Assembly (NCBI GenBank): GCA_018269055.1
Contig: JAFDVI010000033.1
Coordinates: 62,001-126,000, forward strand
Direction: 5' to 3'
Length of the DNA: 64,000 nucleotides
Source of the DNA: Acidobacteriota bacterium
GTDB lineage: Bacteria > Acidobacteriota > Blastocatellia > RBC074
A program made the position numbers and the translations under genes. The notes beneath the pieces are model-generated. The model was not told where the DNA came from, did no database searches, and saw only the letters and a program-made list of their open reading frames with translations. Within the stretch, counting starts at the first letter, position 1. Each line of letters starts with the position of its first letter. Shown one piece after another: positions 16,735 to 26,633 of this stretch.

Positions 16735-19275
16735 TTACTGCTCGTTCTTACTCGTCAAAATGGAATTGAACAGCAGCGGCAGCGTCGCCAAACTCTGTGC
16801 GCGGTACTGAGGCCGGAAGCCGAACAGAATCACGCGGCCTTTGCCGATTTTGGATTCGACCATCGCGGCTTTTCCGCGAATCAGGTTGTCGCCCAGAATC
16901 CAGCCGCTCAGCAGCGGGTTTTCGGCGTCGGGATATTTGGCGATGACTTTGACCGTGGCGGGGTCTGTGACGTCAAACACCGGGCTGCCTTCAAACCAGG
17001 CGATGGAGTTTTGCTCCAACCCAAAGCTTAAGTTCGACGACAAATCCAACTGCGTGCGCAGGATCGAACCCGGACAGTAAAAATCGCGCTGCGAAACACC
17101 TTTCAGCACGTTTTTCACCGGAACGCCCAATTGTTCAATCGCGAAGTTCGACGCGTTGTTGAACGTAATGACCGTGCCGCCCGCCTCAACAAATTCGCGC
17201 AAGGCTTTGATGCCCGCTTCGCCCAGGCCTCCGGCAAATTCCGCCGGGTAACCGCCGCGCGTTTCTTCGTCACCTGCGCCTGAACGGGAACCTGCTCCGG
17301 GCAGACCGTTGACCAACGCCGTCGTGGATTGATCCGGCAAAATGATCGCGTCGTATTTCGCGGCCAAGCCTCCGGCGCGAACTTCGTCTTGCAGCAATTG
17401 TTTGAACGCGAATTTGTATTGATCGAACAGCCAGCGCGTCCAGCCTTCGTCCATCGCGGCGTTGTAGTTTTTATACATCGCCACGCGAATGCCGCCGCTG
17501 GAACGCACGCGCGATTGAATGACCAGCGACACGGGTTCCGGCCCGGCTTCGACGCTGAAGGAATCTTTCACTGCAACGGCTTTGAAGTTCATCAGCAAGG
17601 AAAGCGTATGCGCCGTCACGTCATACGGACGTTTTGGCGGGCCTCCGGGATATTCGCGCAAATCGGGATAAACCTGCGGTTCCAGCAAAGCTTTGGCAAA
17701 CGCGCCGTACGGCTGTTTCATAAAAATGATGTGCGTTCCCGCCGGATACGTCTTGCCGTCGGCGGTGAATTCCTGCCGTGCGCGATGAATTTCCACGCCG
17801 CCGCGCCGCAGAATCGAAAGCGCGCGATCCAGCCCTTCGGTTTTGAAGTAATAATTGACCTCTTCGGTTGAAGACGGCTCGCTGGTGATTTTGCCAACCA
17901 GCGCTTCGCTTTGATCGTGGCGCTCTTTTTCGGTGCCGCTGACGGTTTTCAATCCCGTGCGCAATCGTTGGTAGGCGTCCGCCAGGGACTTCGGCACTTC
18001 GGGTTCGGGCAAAACAAACGCGTACGGCATGCCGTTGGCTTCGACGGCGCGTTTGCTGATTTCGTAAAAATTGCGCAGATGCGTTTCGCGGTTCCGCGCG
18101 GCGTGATTGAGCAAGGCAAAGGCTGCCGCCGTCTGGTAATCCACAATATCGTGAATCGTCCAGCGTCCGCCATTCCAAACCTTTGGGAAATTCCACGACG
18201 ATAATTTCGCGTTGTAATTGAATCCGGTGCCGAGTTGATTGAACGGAACTTCGACCGGCGTGGCCAATCGCGCGCTGGCGGTTTCGGACAAAATGCGCAA
18301 TCCGGCGTGGTAATGCGCATAGGCGCGCGCGGGCGACCAGGCGTCGTACATCGTGTTGAAGACCACGCCACTTTTTCCGCCTGCGATCACTTCCCAAGCC
18401 ATCGCGGTTCCAACCGCGTTGACGCCGGCGATCAGCGCCGGGTCAACGTTCGGCTCCCAGGGTTCCATGTACGGCGGAACGAACAGCCGCGCGGCATTTC
18501 CGCCCATCTGGTGAATGTCGTGCAGAATCTGAGGCCGCCAAACATTCAGCAGTTTATCCACGGTCAATTGCGTTTCGACTTGGGAAAAGACGTACCAGTC
18601 GCGGTTGTTATCGTGGCCGGTGTAATGATGGTAAAGCTCCGGCGGCGCTGTGCCTTCGGCGGGAGTCCCCAAGGTTTTCTGGTACCAGTCAGCAACGATG
18701 TCCGTGCCGTCCGGATTGAGCGACGGAACCAGCAGGATGACCACATTGTCGAGAATCTGTTTGATTTCCGGCGAATTTTCGGACGCCAAGCGGTAGGCCA
18801 ACTCCGTTGCGGTGAAGGTTCCGCCGACTTCCGTGGAATGAATGCTGCACGTGATGACGACGATGGCTCTGCCCGCGTGAATCAAATCGGCGATGCCCGC
18901 CTCTGTGGAAGTGGCCAGCATACGCGGGTCTGACAACCGCAATTGAATCTGTTTGAACTCTTCCAGGCGCTTCAGATTTTCGGGCGAAGAAATTGTTGCC
19001 GCCACAAAAGGCCGTCCGAGCGTGGTTTTGCCCAATTCTTCCAGCTTGATGCGGTCGCTGGTTTCGGTCAGTCGTTTGAAATAGGCGACGAATTGCTCCC
19101 ATTTGGCCAAATGGCGGTCTTCGCCAATTTTGAATCCGAGCACGGTTTCGGGCCTGGGAACAGTGGAAGAACCTTCGGTCAGCGGAGCGCCTCTGCCCGA
19201 TTGCGCTGAACCAGAAACCAACAAACAGGCAAAGAGCGTCAGGGTGAACGAAAGGCGGAGCAATTTGGTCAACAT
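16735..19275 (-). CDS. Secreted M14-family zinc carboxypeptidase
   Basis: 846 residues with a signal peptide (LSFTLTLFACLLVSGSAQ). M14 metallopeptidase motifs: SIHSTEVGG with zinc ligands His146 and Glu149, SLNPDGTD (187-190), HDNNRDWY with the substrate-binding Arg, and LHDIHQMGG carrying the third zinc His. The C-terminal third has a glutamine-amidotransferase-like Rossmann segment (EAGIKALREFVEAGGTVI) without an obvious nucleophile, seen in this large M14 subgroup. A role in degrading peptides in the periplasm or outside is inferred. GGGAGA lies about 13 nt before the ATG. Its stop lies just past the symmetric repeat at 16535-16716. Confidence 0.92.
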   Translation of the reverse strand: MLTKLLRLSFTLTLFACLLVSGSAQSGRGAPLTEGSSTVPRPETVLGFKIGEDRHLAKWEQFVAYFKRLTETSDRIKLEELGKTTLGRPFVAATISSPENLKRLEEFKQIQLRLSDPRMLATSTEAGIADLIHAGRAIVVITCSIHSTEVGGTFTATELAYRLASENSPEIKQILDNVVILLVPSLNPDGTDIVADWYQKTLGTPAEGTAPPELYHHYTGHDNNRDWYVFSQVETQLTVDKLLNVWRPQILHDIHQMGGNAARLFVPPYMEPWEPNVDPALIAGVNAVGTAMAWEVIAGGKSGVVFNTMYDAWSPARAYAHYHAGLRILSETASARLATPVEVPFNQLGTGFNYNAKLSSWNFPKVWNGGRWTIHDIVDYQTAAAFALLNHAARNRETHLRNFYEISKRAVEANGMPYAFVLPEPEVPKSLADAYQRLRTGLKTVSGTEKERHDQSEALVGKITSEPSSTEEVNYYFKTEGLDRALSILRRGGVEIHRARQEFTADGKTYPAGTHIIFMKQPYGAFAKALLEPQVYPDLREYPGGPPKRPYDVTAHTLSLLMNFKAVAVKDSFSVEAGPEPVSLVIQSRVRSSGGIRVAMYKNYNAAMDEGWTRWLFDQYKFAFKQLLQDEVRAGGLAAKYDAIILPDQSTTALVNGLPGAGSRSGAGDEETRGGYPAEFAGGLGEAGIKALREFVEAGGTVITFNNASNFAIEQLGVPVKNVLKGVSQRDFYCPGSILRTQLDLSSNLSFGLEQNSIAWFEGSPVFDVTDPATVKVIAKYPDAENPLLSGWILGDNLIRGKAAMVESKIGKGRVILFGFRPQYRAQSLATLPLLFNSILTSKNEQ

Positions 19276-19401
19276 CTTGAATGGAATCTCCCTTTTGATT
19301 CTGAATGCTTGATTTAGAAGTGTTGCGCCGGTAATTTAGCACCGCATCCTCGATAAACAAATCTATCCCCTTGCTGGTACGCCCAAACGATTGTGAATGG
19401 A

Positions 19402-20829
19402 ATGAAACGTTTGCCCTATCTCCTTTTGCTACTCGTGATGGTTTGCGCGACGGTTTCGCCGGTTGTCGGCGACAAGTTCGGCAAATCCAAACTGCCTGCC
19501 AAATTGCAGGAAACATCGCTCCAGCCGGAATCCGAAACCAAATCGCAACGGCCAAGAGTTGCCGTCAAAGCCTCCGCCGTCAAAAAACCTGGGGGCAAAA
19601 AATCATCCGCAAAACGAACTATCGCCAAACCTTCTCAAAAACCTGCGATCAAAACCGCATCGCTCAGTCACAGGCCGATTACCGCCAATTCGCCGAAATC
19701 GTCAGGCGGGTCGGCGATGGAAGAATACCTTTCCCATTTGCAAGCTGAAGGGCGCAATTTGAGCCTGCACGGCGTTTACGTTGAACGATGGGACAGCGGC
19801 CAACCGTTGGCGCGGTTGAATGAAAACGCCGTGTTCAATCCGGCGTCGGTGGTGAAACTGGCGACGACCTTGGCGGCGCTGGATCGCCTGGGACCGAATC
19901 ATCGCTTCCACACGGAATTTCGTACGCTGGGGTGGTTCAATCAACAAACGGGCGAACTGGTCGGCGATCTGGTGTTAGTTAGCGGACACGACCCTTCGTT
20001 TTCAATTCGCGACGCGCAGGAAGTCGGCGATGCGTTGCGGCGAATGGGAATTCGCCGCGTCACGGGCAATCTGGTTGTCGCGGGGGAATTCGTTTGCAAT
20101 GAAAATTCTCGTTCGGACGTTTCCGCCGGGGTGTTCCGGCGACAGTCAAAAATTTCCTTTCAAGGCCAGACGCGGTTCACGGCCGGCGCCGCTGAATTTC
20201 GACACCTGCCATTGTTGTTGACTGTTGAATCCGATTCGCTGGTGAAAATTGCTCGCTATTTGAACGCGCACAGCAGCAACGCGATGGCCGATATGTTGGC
20301 GAGGCACGTTGGGGGGCCGGCGGGCGTTCGCAGTTTTCTGGTGGCGCGGCTCGGGTTGCCTTACGAGGCGACGTACATTTCGCACGGTTCCGGATTGGAT
20401 GTGAACCGATTGACGCCGCACGATACGGTTCGCGTGTTGCGCGCGCTGGTTGAGCGTTTATACACGCTACGATTGCGACCGGAAGACGTGTTGCCGATTG
20501 CCGGGGTTGATTCCAGCACCCTGGCCGGTCGGTTTGCCGACCAGGCATTTGCCGGCAGCGTGTTGGCCAAAACCGGAACGCTGCATGACACGGACGACGG
20601 CGTCGCTGCCTTGGCCGGTGTGATGAACACGCGAAGCTGCGGCGCACTGTTGTTCACCGTGTACGATATGGCCGAAGGTCGCCGCGTGTTGCAGCTTCGC
20701 CGCGTACAGGATGATTTGCTGAAAGGATTAATGACCGAATGCGGCGGTTCCGCGCCGATTGCCTATCGTCAGGAAAACGACACCCTCTTCCGTCCGCAAA
20801 GCCGTGTGGTGGTCAATCCCGCTCGTTAA
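19402..20829 (+). CDS. dacB: D-alanyl-D-alanine carboxypeptidase/endopeptidase, PBP4 (S13) type
   Basis: 475 residues from the ATG at 19402 (a GTG at 19393 is possible; no clear ribosome site for either). Signal peptide MKRLPYLLLLLVMVCATVS, then a basic Lys/Ser/Pro-rich linker of about 90 residues. The three penicillin-binding motifs are present: SVVK (Ser149, Lys152), SSN (291-293) and KTG (390-392). The family trims peptidoglycan side chains or cleaves cross-links in the periplasm. The long basic linker before the catalytic domain is unusual for PBP4 and might bind the wall or act as a spacer. The gene stands alone between a divergent M14 peptidase and a zinc-ribbon TonB gene. Confidence 0.9.
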   Translation: MKRLPYLLLLLVMVCATVSPVVGDKFGKSKLPAKLQETSLQPESETKSQRPRVAVKASAVKKPGGKKSSAKRTIAKPSQKPAIKTASLSHRPITANSPKSSGGSAMEEYLSHLQAEGRNLSLHGVYVERWDSGQPLARLNENAVFNPASVVKLATTLAALDRLGPNHRFHTEFRTLGWFNQQTGELVGDLVLVSGHDPSFSIRDAQEVGDALRRMGIRRVTGNLVVAGEFVCNENSRSDVSAGVFRRQSKISFQGQTRFTAGAAEFRHLPLLLTVESDSLVKIARYLNAHSSNAMADMLARHVGGPAGVRSFLVARLGLPYEATYISHGSGLDVNRLTPHDTVRVLRALVERLYTLRLRPEDVLPIAGVDSSTLAGRFADQAFAGSVLAKTGTLHDTDDGVAALAGVMNTRSCGALLFTVYDMAEGRRVLQLRRVQDDLLKGLMTECGGSAPIAYRQENDTLFRPQSRVVVNPAR

Positions 20830-21003
20830 TCATTTGCAGGAATCGAATCCAAAATTTCTTTTGAAGCGTTTGCAAGAACGTTCCTAAGCCTGCGTTCATC
20901 CGTCACCAACTCCGAAAGTCACTGGCATCAATCACTCTGCCGATGAAATCCAATCGGCAGGCCAAGACGATTTTTCAAGAAGCAACAAACAGGAGACATC
21001 ACC

Positions 21004-22137
21004 ATGAAAGTCTGCCCGAAGTGTGCCCGCAGCTTTGCTGAAGCGATGCGTTATTGCCCTCAAGACGCAACCGAGTTGGTCAAATACGATTTGCGCGCCG
21101 ACCTGAACCGATTGGGCGAATTCCGATTTTTGCTGCCCACCGAATCCTTGCTGGCGCGGTTGCGCCGCGAATGTTCCGAAGCGTTTTACGAATTCAAACA
21201 CAATCCGAAAAGTTTTTTCGCCGGTTTATTGCGCGGCGAAGGCAGTAGCCGTCGTCGCAAACGCATGCTGCAAGTCGGCGTAGCCACGGCAATGATGACG
21301 TATTCGGCGGTGATGTTGACCGGTGTTTTAATCGGGTTGTTCAGTTCGCCGGTTCAATTGTCCGAAGCGAAGGAACCGCCGGGAATTATTGATATTGAGT
21401 GGGTAGACAAGGTGTGGTCTGCGCCTGCCTTCAAAACGAAACCCGCGCAAGCCAAACAAGCTGCCAGCAATGCCGGAAAGCTCGGCGGCAGTTTCAATCA
21501 CAAACAGGACTCCGGCGGCGGTGGCGGAGCGCACGACAAATCGCCCGCGCGCGCTGGCGTGCCAAAGCAGGCTTCTTTGCTGCAATTGCAGCCGCCCAAC
21601 TTGAAGCTGCCCAACGTCAATGCAACGCTGATCACGCCAATGACGGTGGTCGCCGATCCCAACGCGTTTTTGAAGCTCAAAGGCCCGATTGGCGATTGGC
21701 GCGGCAAAGGCATTGAAGATTCGCTCGGCAACGCAAACCGCAATGGCATTGGCGATAGTCCCGGCGATGGATACAGCAAGGGAAAGGGCAATAATGTCGG
21801 CGACGGCGCTCCGCGCTTTACCGGCGGCGATCCGTCCGGCCCTACTAACGAAGTGTTCGCGGCCACACGCGATTTGCGACCGACGATCCTGTACAAGGAA
21901 CGCGCCAAATACACCGAAGAAGCTCGCCAGCAAAAAATTCAAGGCACAGTCGTTCTCAGCCTGATCTTCGGAGCCGACGGACGCATCCACGATGTTCGCG
22001 TCGTCCATTCGCTGCCCGCCGGATTAACCGAAGAAGCAATTGCGGCTACGCAAAAGATTCGCTTCAATCCGGCAGTGCACAACGGTCGCACGGTCAGCGT
22101 GCGAATGCAGTTGGAATACAACTTTATGCTTTACTGA
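21004..22137 (+). CDS. TonB-family protein with N-terminal zinc ribbon
   Basis: 377 residues; CAGGAG lies 10 nt before the ATG. The N-terminus has a zinc-ribbon pattern (CPKC at 4-7, YCPQD at 17-21). A transmembrane helix follows (MMTYSAVMLTGVLIGLFSS, about 97-118), then a long Gly/Pro/Asn-rich spacer, and a C-terminal TonB domain (KIQGTVVLSLIFGADGRI, ending VRMQLEYNFMLY). TonB proteins carry energy from the inner membrane to outer-membrane receptors. The cytoplasmic zinc ribbon before the membrane helix is not part of classical TonB and may sense or tether. No exbB/exbD lies in the window. Confidence 0.9.
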   Translation: MKVCPKCARSFAEAMRYCPQDATELVKYDLRADLNRLGEFRFLLPTESLLARLRRECSEAFYEFKHNPKSFFAGLLRGEGSSRRRKRMLQVGVATAMMTYSAVMLTGVLIGLFSSPVQLSEAKEPPGIIDIEWVDKVWSAPAFKTKPAQAKQAASNAGKLGGSFNHKQDSGGGGGAHDKSPARAGVPKQASLLQLQPPNLKLPNVNATLITPMTVVADPNAFLKLKGPIGDWRGKGIEDSLGNANRNGIGDSPGDGYSKGKGNNVGDGAPRFTGGDPSGPTNEVFAATRDLRPTILYKERAKYTEEARQQKIQGTVVLSLIFGADGRIHDVRVVHSLPAGLTEEAIAATQKIRFNPAVHNGRTVSVRMQLEYNFMLY

Positions 22138-22315
22138 TCCGCAATTTGAATTTTCTCCACAATCTCCAGTCCCAAATTTGACGCCGCCGAAGTCGCCCCA
22201 GGCGCCGCAGGCAGAGAGGAGTTGGACACGAAGCAACGAGGCCGTGCAGGCACCGTCACTTCATCGTTCTCTGTTTGCGGTGTCTGCGGAGACTCCGGCG
22301 GCCTTTTTTTGCCTT

Positions 22316-22415
22316 TTTGGAGTGCTACGCCTTTGGCATAGCTTTAGTAGTTGCACGAAAGTCACGTTGTTGTCGAGGACTTCCAAAGCGGCGACCAAAG
22401 TCCCCGCACTCCAAA
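22316..22415. repeat. Inverted repeat in the intergenic region before uvrA's end
   Basis: About 100 nt bounded by TTTGGAGTGC (22316) and GCACTCCAAA (22406). It lies in the 298-nt gap between the convergent TonB and uvrA genes. The inner sequence shows further partial pairing (GCCTTTGGC). Nothing else was recognised in this gap. Confidence 0.5.
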
Positions 22416-22435
22416 TGGCCGCTCTTCAGAAGGCT

Positions 22436-25324
22436 TCAGTGATTATCGAATAGGTTCTTCAGAAATCTTCCCGTATGAGATGCTGCAACTTCGGCAATCT
22501 CTTCCGGCGTGCCGACGGCAACCACTTCGCCTCCGCCAACGCCGCCTTCCGGGCCGAGGTCAATGATCCAGTCGGCGGTTTTAATCACGTCCAGGTTGTG
22601 TTCGATGATGACCAGCGAAGCGCCCGCTTCCAGCAATCGCCGAAACGAGGACAACAGTTTGTTGATGTCGTCGAAATGCAATCCCGTCGTCGGTTCGTCA
22701 AAAATGTACAGCGTTCGGTCGCCAGAAGCTTTGGTCAGATACGAGGCCAGTTTGACGCGCTGCGCTTCGCCGCCCGATAGCGTGGTCGCCGATTGTCCCA
22801 ACCGCAAGTAGCCCAAGCCCACATCGTCCAGCACTTTCAATTTCCCGGCGATGCGCGGCAAGGCGGAAAAGAATGCGATGGCTTCGCGCACGGTCATCTG
22901 TAGCACTTCGTGAATGTTTTTGCCGCGATATAGCACTTCCAGGATGGAATTTTTGAACCGCTTGCCATTGCATTCTTCGCACACCAGTTCGACATCGGCC
23001 AGAAACTGCATTTCGACCGTCACGGTTCCGTCGCCTTCGCACACGTCGCAACGTCCGCCGGGAACGTTGAAGGAAAAATGGCTGGGGTTGAAGCCGCGCG
23101 TTTGCGCTTCGCGCGTCGAAGCGAAGGCTTCGCGAATGGCGTCATATACCTTGATGTACGTCACAGGATTCGACCGTGGTGTTCGGCCAATCGGCGATTG
23201 ATCCACCAGAATGATTTCGTCCACAAATTTTCCGCCTTCGATGGAGGCGAAATCACCGACTGCGCCAGTCCAATCGCCGCGCTGTTTTTTGAGTCCCGCG
23301 TACAAACATTCGTGCACCAGCGTGGATTTGCCGGAGCCGCTGACACCAGTTATGCACACCATTTGTTCCAGCGGAATCGTCACGTCAATGTTTTTCAAAT
23401 TGTGGGCGCGTGCTCCGCGAATCGTGATCTGATGCTTGCCCGGCGCGCGATGCTCTTTCGGAACTTTGATCTGGGCTTCGCCGCGCAGGTATTTTCCCGT
23501 CAACGAAGTGTCGTGCTTGAGCAAATTCTTGAAATTGCCTTCGTACACCAGTTCGCCGCCCAATTCGCCCGCGCCGGGGCCGATGTCCAGAATGCAATCG
23601 GCCGCGCGCATCATTTCGGCCTCGTGTTCAACCACCAAGACCGTGTTGCCAATGTCGCGCAGGTTTTCCAGCAAGCCAATCAATCGTGCGCTGTCTCGCG
23701 GGTGCAAACCGATGCTGGGTTCGTCCAGCACATACAACGCGCCCACCAGCGAAGCGCCCAAATGCGTGGCCAATTGAATGCGTTGCGCTTCGCCGCCCGA
23801 AAGCGTCGCCGCCAACCGATCCAGCGTCAGGTAATCCAATCCGACTTCATCCAAAAACCGCAGCCGCGAACGAATTTCTTTGAGCAATCGGTCGGCAATC
23901 GCCGCCTGCTCTTTGGTCAACTTCAATTCATCGAAACATGCGCGGGCGTCCTTGATCGAAAGCGCAACGACTTGCGGCAGGTTTTTATCCGCGACAAACA
24001 CGTCGCGCGCTTCCTGGCGCAATCTGCCTCCGTCGCAATCCGGGCAGCGCGTATAACCGCGATATTTCGAGATCAGCACGCGAATGTGTAGTTTGTACTT
24101 TTTCGTTTCCAGATAATCGAACAGCCCTTTGACGCCCCCAAAATTACTGGCGCCATCGTCTTTGCCTTCAATGACCAGACGCTGTTGATCTTTTGGCAAA
24201 GCGGCAAATGGTGTGGTCATCGAAATGCCTTCGCGTTTAGCGAATTTCGCCAGATCATCCTGCCAATTTTTGAATTGCGGTTTGGTGAAGGGTTCGATTG
24301 CGCCTTCGCTGAGCGACAGTTCGCGGTTGGGAATCACCAGATTCATATCCAATCCGATGGTGTTTCCAAAGCCCTGGCAGGTCGGGCAAGCGCCAAACGG
24401 ATTGTTGAAGCTGAAAAGCTGCGGTTCGGGCAGCACATAATTGATCCCGCACCGTTTGCATTGAAACTTTTCGGAAAACGCCAATTGGTGTGGATTGTCG
24501 CCAATGGTTTGAATCACTGCCTGGCCGTGGCCTTCGCGGTAACAAGCTTCAATCGAATCGGTCAACCGGCTGCGCGTATCGGCGCGAACCGCCAACCGGT
24601 CAACCAGCACGAAAATGTTGTCGAACGTTTTGCCTTTGAAACTGTCCGGCGTTTGCAATTCGATGATTTCGTTTGCCGCTCCGTCATAAAGTCGCGTGAA
24701 ACCTCGCTGCATCAAACTCATCAAATGCGCCTTGATGTTGATCGCGGATTTGGCTTTTCCGGCGCGTAGGGTTGCCTTTGTCGTTTTGCGTTTCTTTTCG
24801 GTCGCTGGGTCGCTTCCATTGGCCTCCGCATCACTGAATTCAGTTCCGGCAGCAGCGGGAAACAATACGTAAAATCTTGTCCCTTCAGGCAGTTGCAGGA
24901 TTTCTTCGGCGATGGATTCGGGCGTGTCGCGTTTGACCACCGCGCCGCAATTCCGGCAAAGCGTCACGCCGACGCGGGCAAACAACAGCCGCAGGTAATC
25001 GTAAATTTCCGTCTGCGTGGCGACGGTTGAGCGCGGATTTCGCGTGGAATTTTTCTGGTTAATGGCGATGGCCGGACAAATGCCTATGGCTTCGTCAATG
25101 TCCGGTTTGTCCATGCGTTCCAGAAACTGGCGGGCGTATGCCGACAGAGACTCGACGTATCGGCGCTGACCTTCGGCATAAATTGTGTCGAAAGCCAGCG
25201 AAGATTTGCCGCTGCCGCTGACGCCTGTGACGACCGTCAGTTTGTTCAGCGGAATCGAAAAGGTGATGTTCTTCAGATTATTGACGCGCGCGCCGCGCAC
25301 CGTAATTGCATCGTAATTCGACAT
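22436..25324 (-). CDS. uvrA: UvrABC excision nuclease subunit A
   Basis: 962 residues; AGGAGA lies 6 nt before the ATG. It begins ITVRGARVNNLKNI and carries two ABC ATPase halves with P-loops TGVSGSGKSS (about residue 34 and again in the second half), two LSGGEAQR signatures, and the UvrA zinc fingers: CKRCG...CPTCQG, CPDCDGG, and CDVCEGDG...CEECNGKRF. UvrA with UvrB scans DNA for bulky damage in nucleotide excision repair. A basic, low-complexity insertion (EKKRKTTKATLRAGKAKSA) lies near residue 190. The gene is monocistronic in this window, with 405 nt upstream before the next gene. Confidence 0.98.
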   Translation of the reverse strand: MSNYDAITVRGARVNNLKNITFSIPLNKLTVVTGVSGSGKSSLAFDTIYAEGQRRYVESLSAYARQFLERMDKPDIDEAIGICPAIAINQKNSTRNPRSTVATQTEIYDYLRLLFARVGVTLCRNCGAVVKRDTPESIAEEILQLPEGTRFYVLFPAAAGTEFSDAEANGSDPATEKKRKTTKATLRAGKAKSAINIKAHLMSLMQRGFTRLYDGAANEIIELQTPDSFKGKTFDNIFVLVDRLAVRADTRSRLTDSIEACYREGHGQAVIQTIGDNPHQLAFSEKFQCKRCGINYVLPEPQLFSFNNPFGACPTCQGFGNTIGLDMNLVIPNRELSLSEGAIEPFTKPQFKNWQDDLAKFAKREGISMTTPFAALPKDQQRLVIEGKDDGASNFGGVKGLFDYLETKKYKLHIRVLISKYRGYTRCPDCDGGRLRQEARDVFVADKNLPQVVALSIKDARACFDELKLTKEQAAIADRLLKEIRSRLRFLDEVGLDYLTLDRLAATLSGGEAQRIQLATHLGASLVGALYVLDEPSIGLHPRDSARLIGLLENLRDIGNTVLVVEHEAEMMRAADCILDIGPGAGELGGELVYEGNFKNLLKHDTSLTGKYLRGEAQIKVPKEHRAPGKHQITIRGARAHNLKNIDVTIPLEQMVCITGVSGSGKSTLVHECLYAGLKKQRGDWTGAVGDFASIEGGKFVDEIILVDQSPIGRTPRSNPVTYIKVYDAIREAFASTREAQTRGFNPSHFSFNVPGGRCDVCEGDGTVTVEMQFLADVELVCEECNGKRFKNSILEVLYRGKNIHEVLQMTVREAIAFFSALPRIAGKLKVLDDVGLGYLRLGQSATTLSGGEAQRVKLASYLTKASGDRTLYIFDEPTTGLHFDDINKLLSSFRRLLEAGASLVIIEHNLDVIKTADWIIDLGPEGGVGGGEVVAVGTPEEIAEVAASHTGRFLKNLFDNH

Positions 25325-25522
25325 CCAATCTCCTGCTTTGTGCGGATTGCGTTTTCTATCCGCTTTGGCGAAAAACTTGTCTCAGCAATGAATCACGGAT
25401 TTTAGCTGACGAAATGAACACCGACAAACAGGGATCAAGCCGCTGGTTTTCGGAGAGATGACGGGGAAATGAAGGCAACTGCAAATGTTGCAAGAAAAGA
25501 GATTTGGGGGAGAAAGGATGCC

Positions 25523-25600
25523 TTTGTAGTTTCGGTCCAACGAGTTGGCTGATCTGTGAAAGAGGCTGGACCCTAACCCGAAGGAACCGAAAACTACAAA
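25523..25600. repeat. Nested inverted repeat upstream of uvrA
   Basis: Outer arms TTTGTAGTTTCGGT (25523-25536) and ACCGAAAACTACAAA (25586-25600) pair with a one-base bulge; inner arms GGTCCA (25534) and TGGACC (25567) pair inside them. It sits in the 405-nt gap 25325-25729, which otherwise holds only the uvrA upstream region and no convincing gene. Confidence 0.55.
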
Positions 25601-25729
25601 CGTCCTTACATCCAAAGATGCAAGAGCCGAAATGGCAACCCTAATAGCTGGAGATGGGGACGCTACAAAATCGGATTTTAAGTTGCTTACGTTTTGATGT
25701 GATGTGAAACCAAAAAGTGTTTCAGAAAG

Positions 25730-26593
25730 TTATCGCCCAGTTTGAAAATTTTCTGCCAGATGATTGCGCACTTCAAAGTCATAACTTCCGATATGCATTT
25801 TGACTTCATCCGCTCCGATGCCGCTAAGCTTGACCAGATAATCTCCCGGTTGCAGCCGAACGGCTGGGATTTGTAATACCACAATTGGTTTCCCAGCTTC
25901 TTCTTTTGCAGGCCCAGGAAGGTTTTCCTTCAAAATTTCAACACTTTCCTGAGCTTTGTTGCGCACGCTGGCTTGATAGGATTGAAACGGCTCAGGGCCG
26001 ACTTCCAGCTTCAATTCAATGGCGCGGGTTATTCGTCCAATTTTGGCTGTCGTGTCTTTTCCCAAGCTTCGCAAGGAGCGCGGTTTCAAGTTCAGGAAAA
26101 CAACTTCCTGCCCCTGTGCAAGTTGGGAATTTGGCAAACTCGCTTTGAATTCTTGAATTGGTGAAGAGCGCAGCAGATGCCAGCTCAGCCAAGCTCCTGC
26201 CACCAACATGACCATTGCTGTTGCCGCAGCCAATCGGAATCCGACTTGATGAGCTTTTGCAAAACCGAGCAAGCCGGACCACCAAGACGGTGCCTCTTTT
26301 ACAATTGAGGGGTTGGTTATTGCAGTGGAAGGTCGAAAAAATCGTGCAAGCTCTACCTCCTGCTTGCAGGAAGGCTGGGACAGGAAACAGCGCTCAAACC
26401 TCAGGCGGTCTTCCGCTGTCAGATTTTCATTCCAGTAATCACGAATCAACTCATCTTTTGCATCGAGTAGCGCGATAAACAGTTCATTCTTGCAAAAATA
26501 CTCTTCCTCCAACTTATCCCGCTCAGCTTCTGAAAGCTGTTTCTCCAGCAAATAATTCCTTAGCACTGTTGAATTGTAATAAAGCTCACCCAT
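25730..26593 (-). CDS. Membrane anti-sigma-like protein, last gene of the CHAT/C11 cassette
   Basis: 287 residues; GAGGAA lies 8 nt before the ATG. The N-terminal 90 residues are helical and acidic (LLEKQLSEAERDKLEEEYF, then DELIRDYWNENL), typical in look of cytoplasmic anti-sigma domains but without the His-Cys-Cys zinc motif. One transmembrane helix follows (LAAATAMVMLVAGAWLSW, about 113-135), then a 150-residue outer domain. It lies 40 nt after the sigma factor gene on the same strand, so a sigma-binding role is inferred from position and topology. The outer domain could respond to the peptidases encoded upstream. Confidence 0.8.
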   Translation of the reverse strand: MGELYYNSTVLRNYLLEKQLSEAERDKLEEEYFCKNELFIALLDAKDELIRDYWNENLTAEDRLRFERCFLSQPSCKQEVELARFFRPSTAITNPSIVKEAPSWWSGLLGFAKAHQVGFRLAAATAMVMLVAGAWLSWHLLRSSPIQEFKASLPNSQLAQGQEVVFLNLKPRSLRSLGKDTTAKIGRITRAIELKLEVGPEPFQSYQASVRNKAQESVEILKENLPGPAKEEAGKPIVVLQIPAVRLQPGDYLVKLSGIGADEVKMHIGSYDFEVRNHLAENFQTGR

Positions 26594-26633
26594 TAAGTTG
26601 ATTCCTCGTTAGTATGTGACGAGATATGGAAAA

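Noticed and set aside
22040..22453. Plus-strand frame between the TonB and uvrA genes
   Set aside because: It starts inside the TonB gene, crosses an inverted repeat and shows no domain.
25382..25615. 77-codon minus-strand frame upstream of uvrA
   Set aside because: It covers the nested inverted repeat, has no ribosome site and no recognisable motif.
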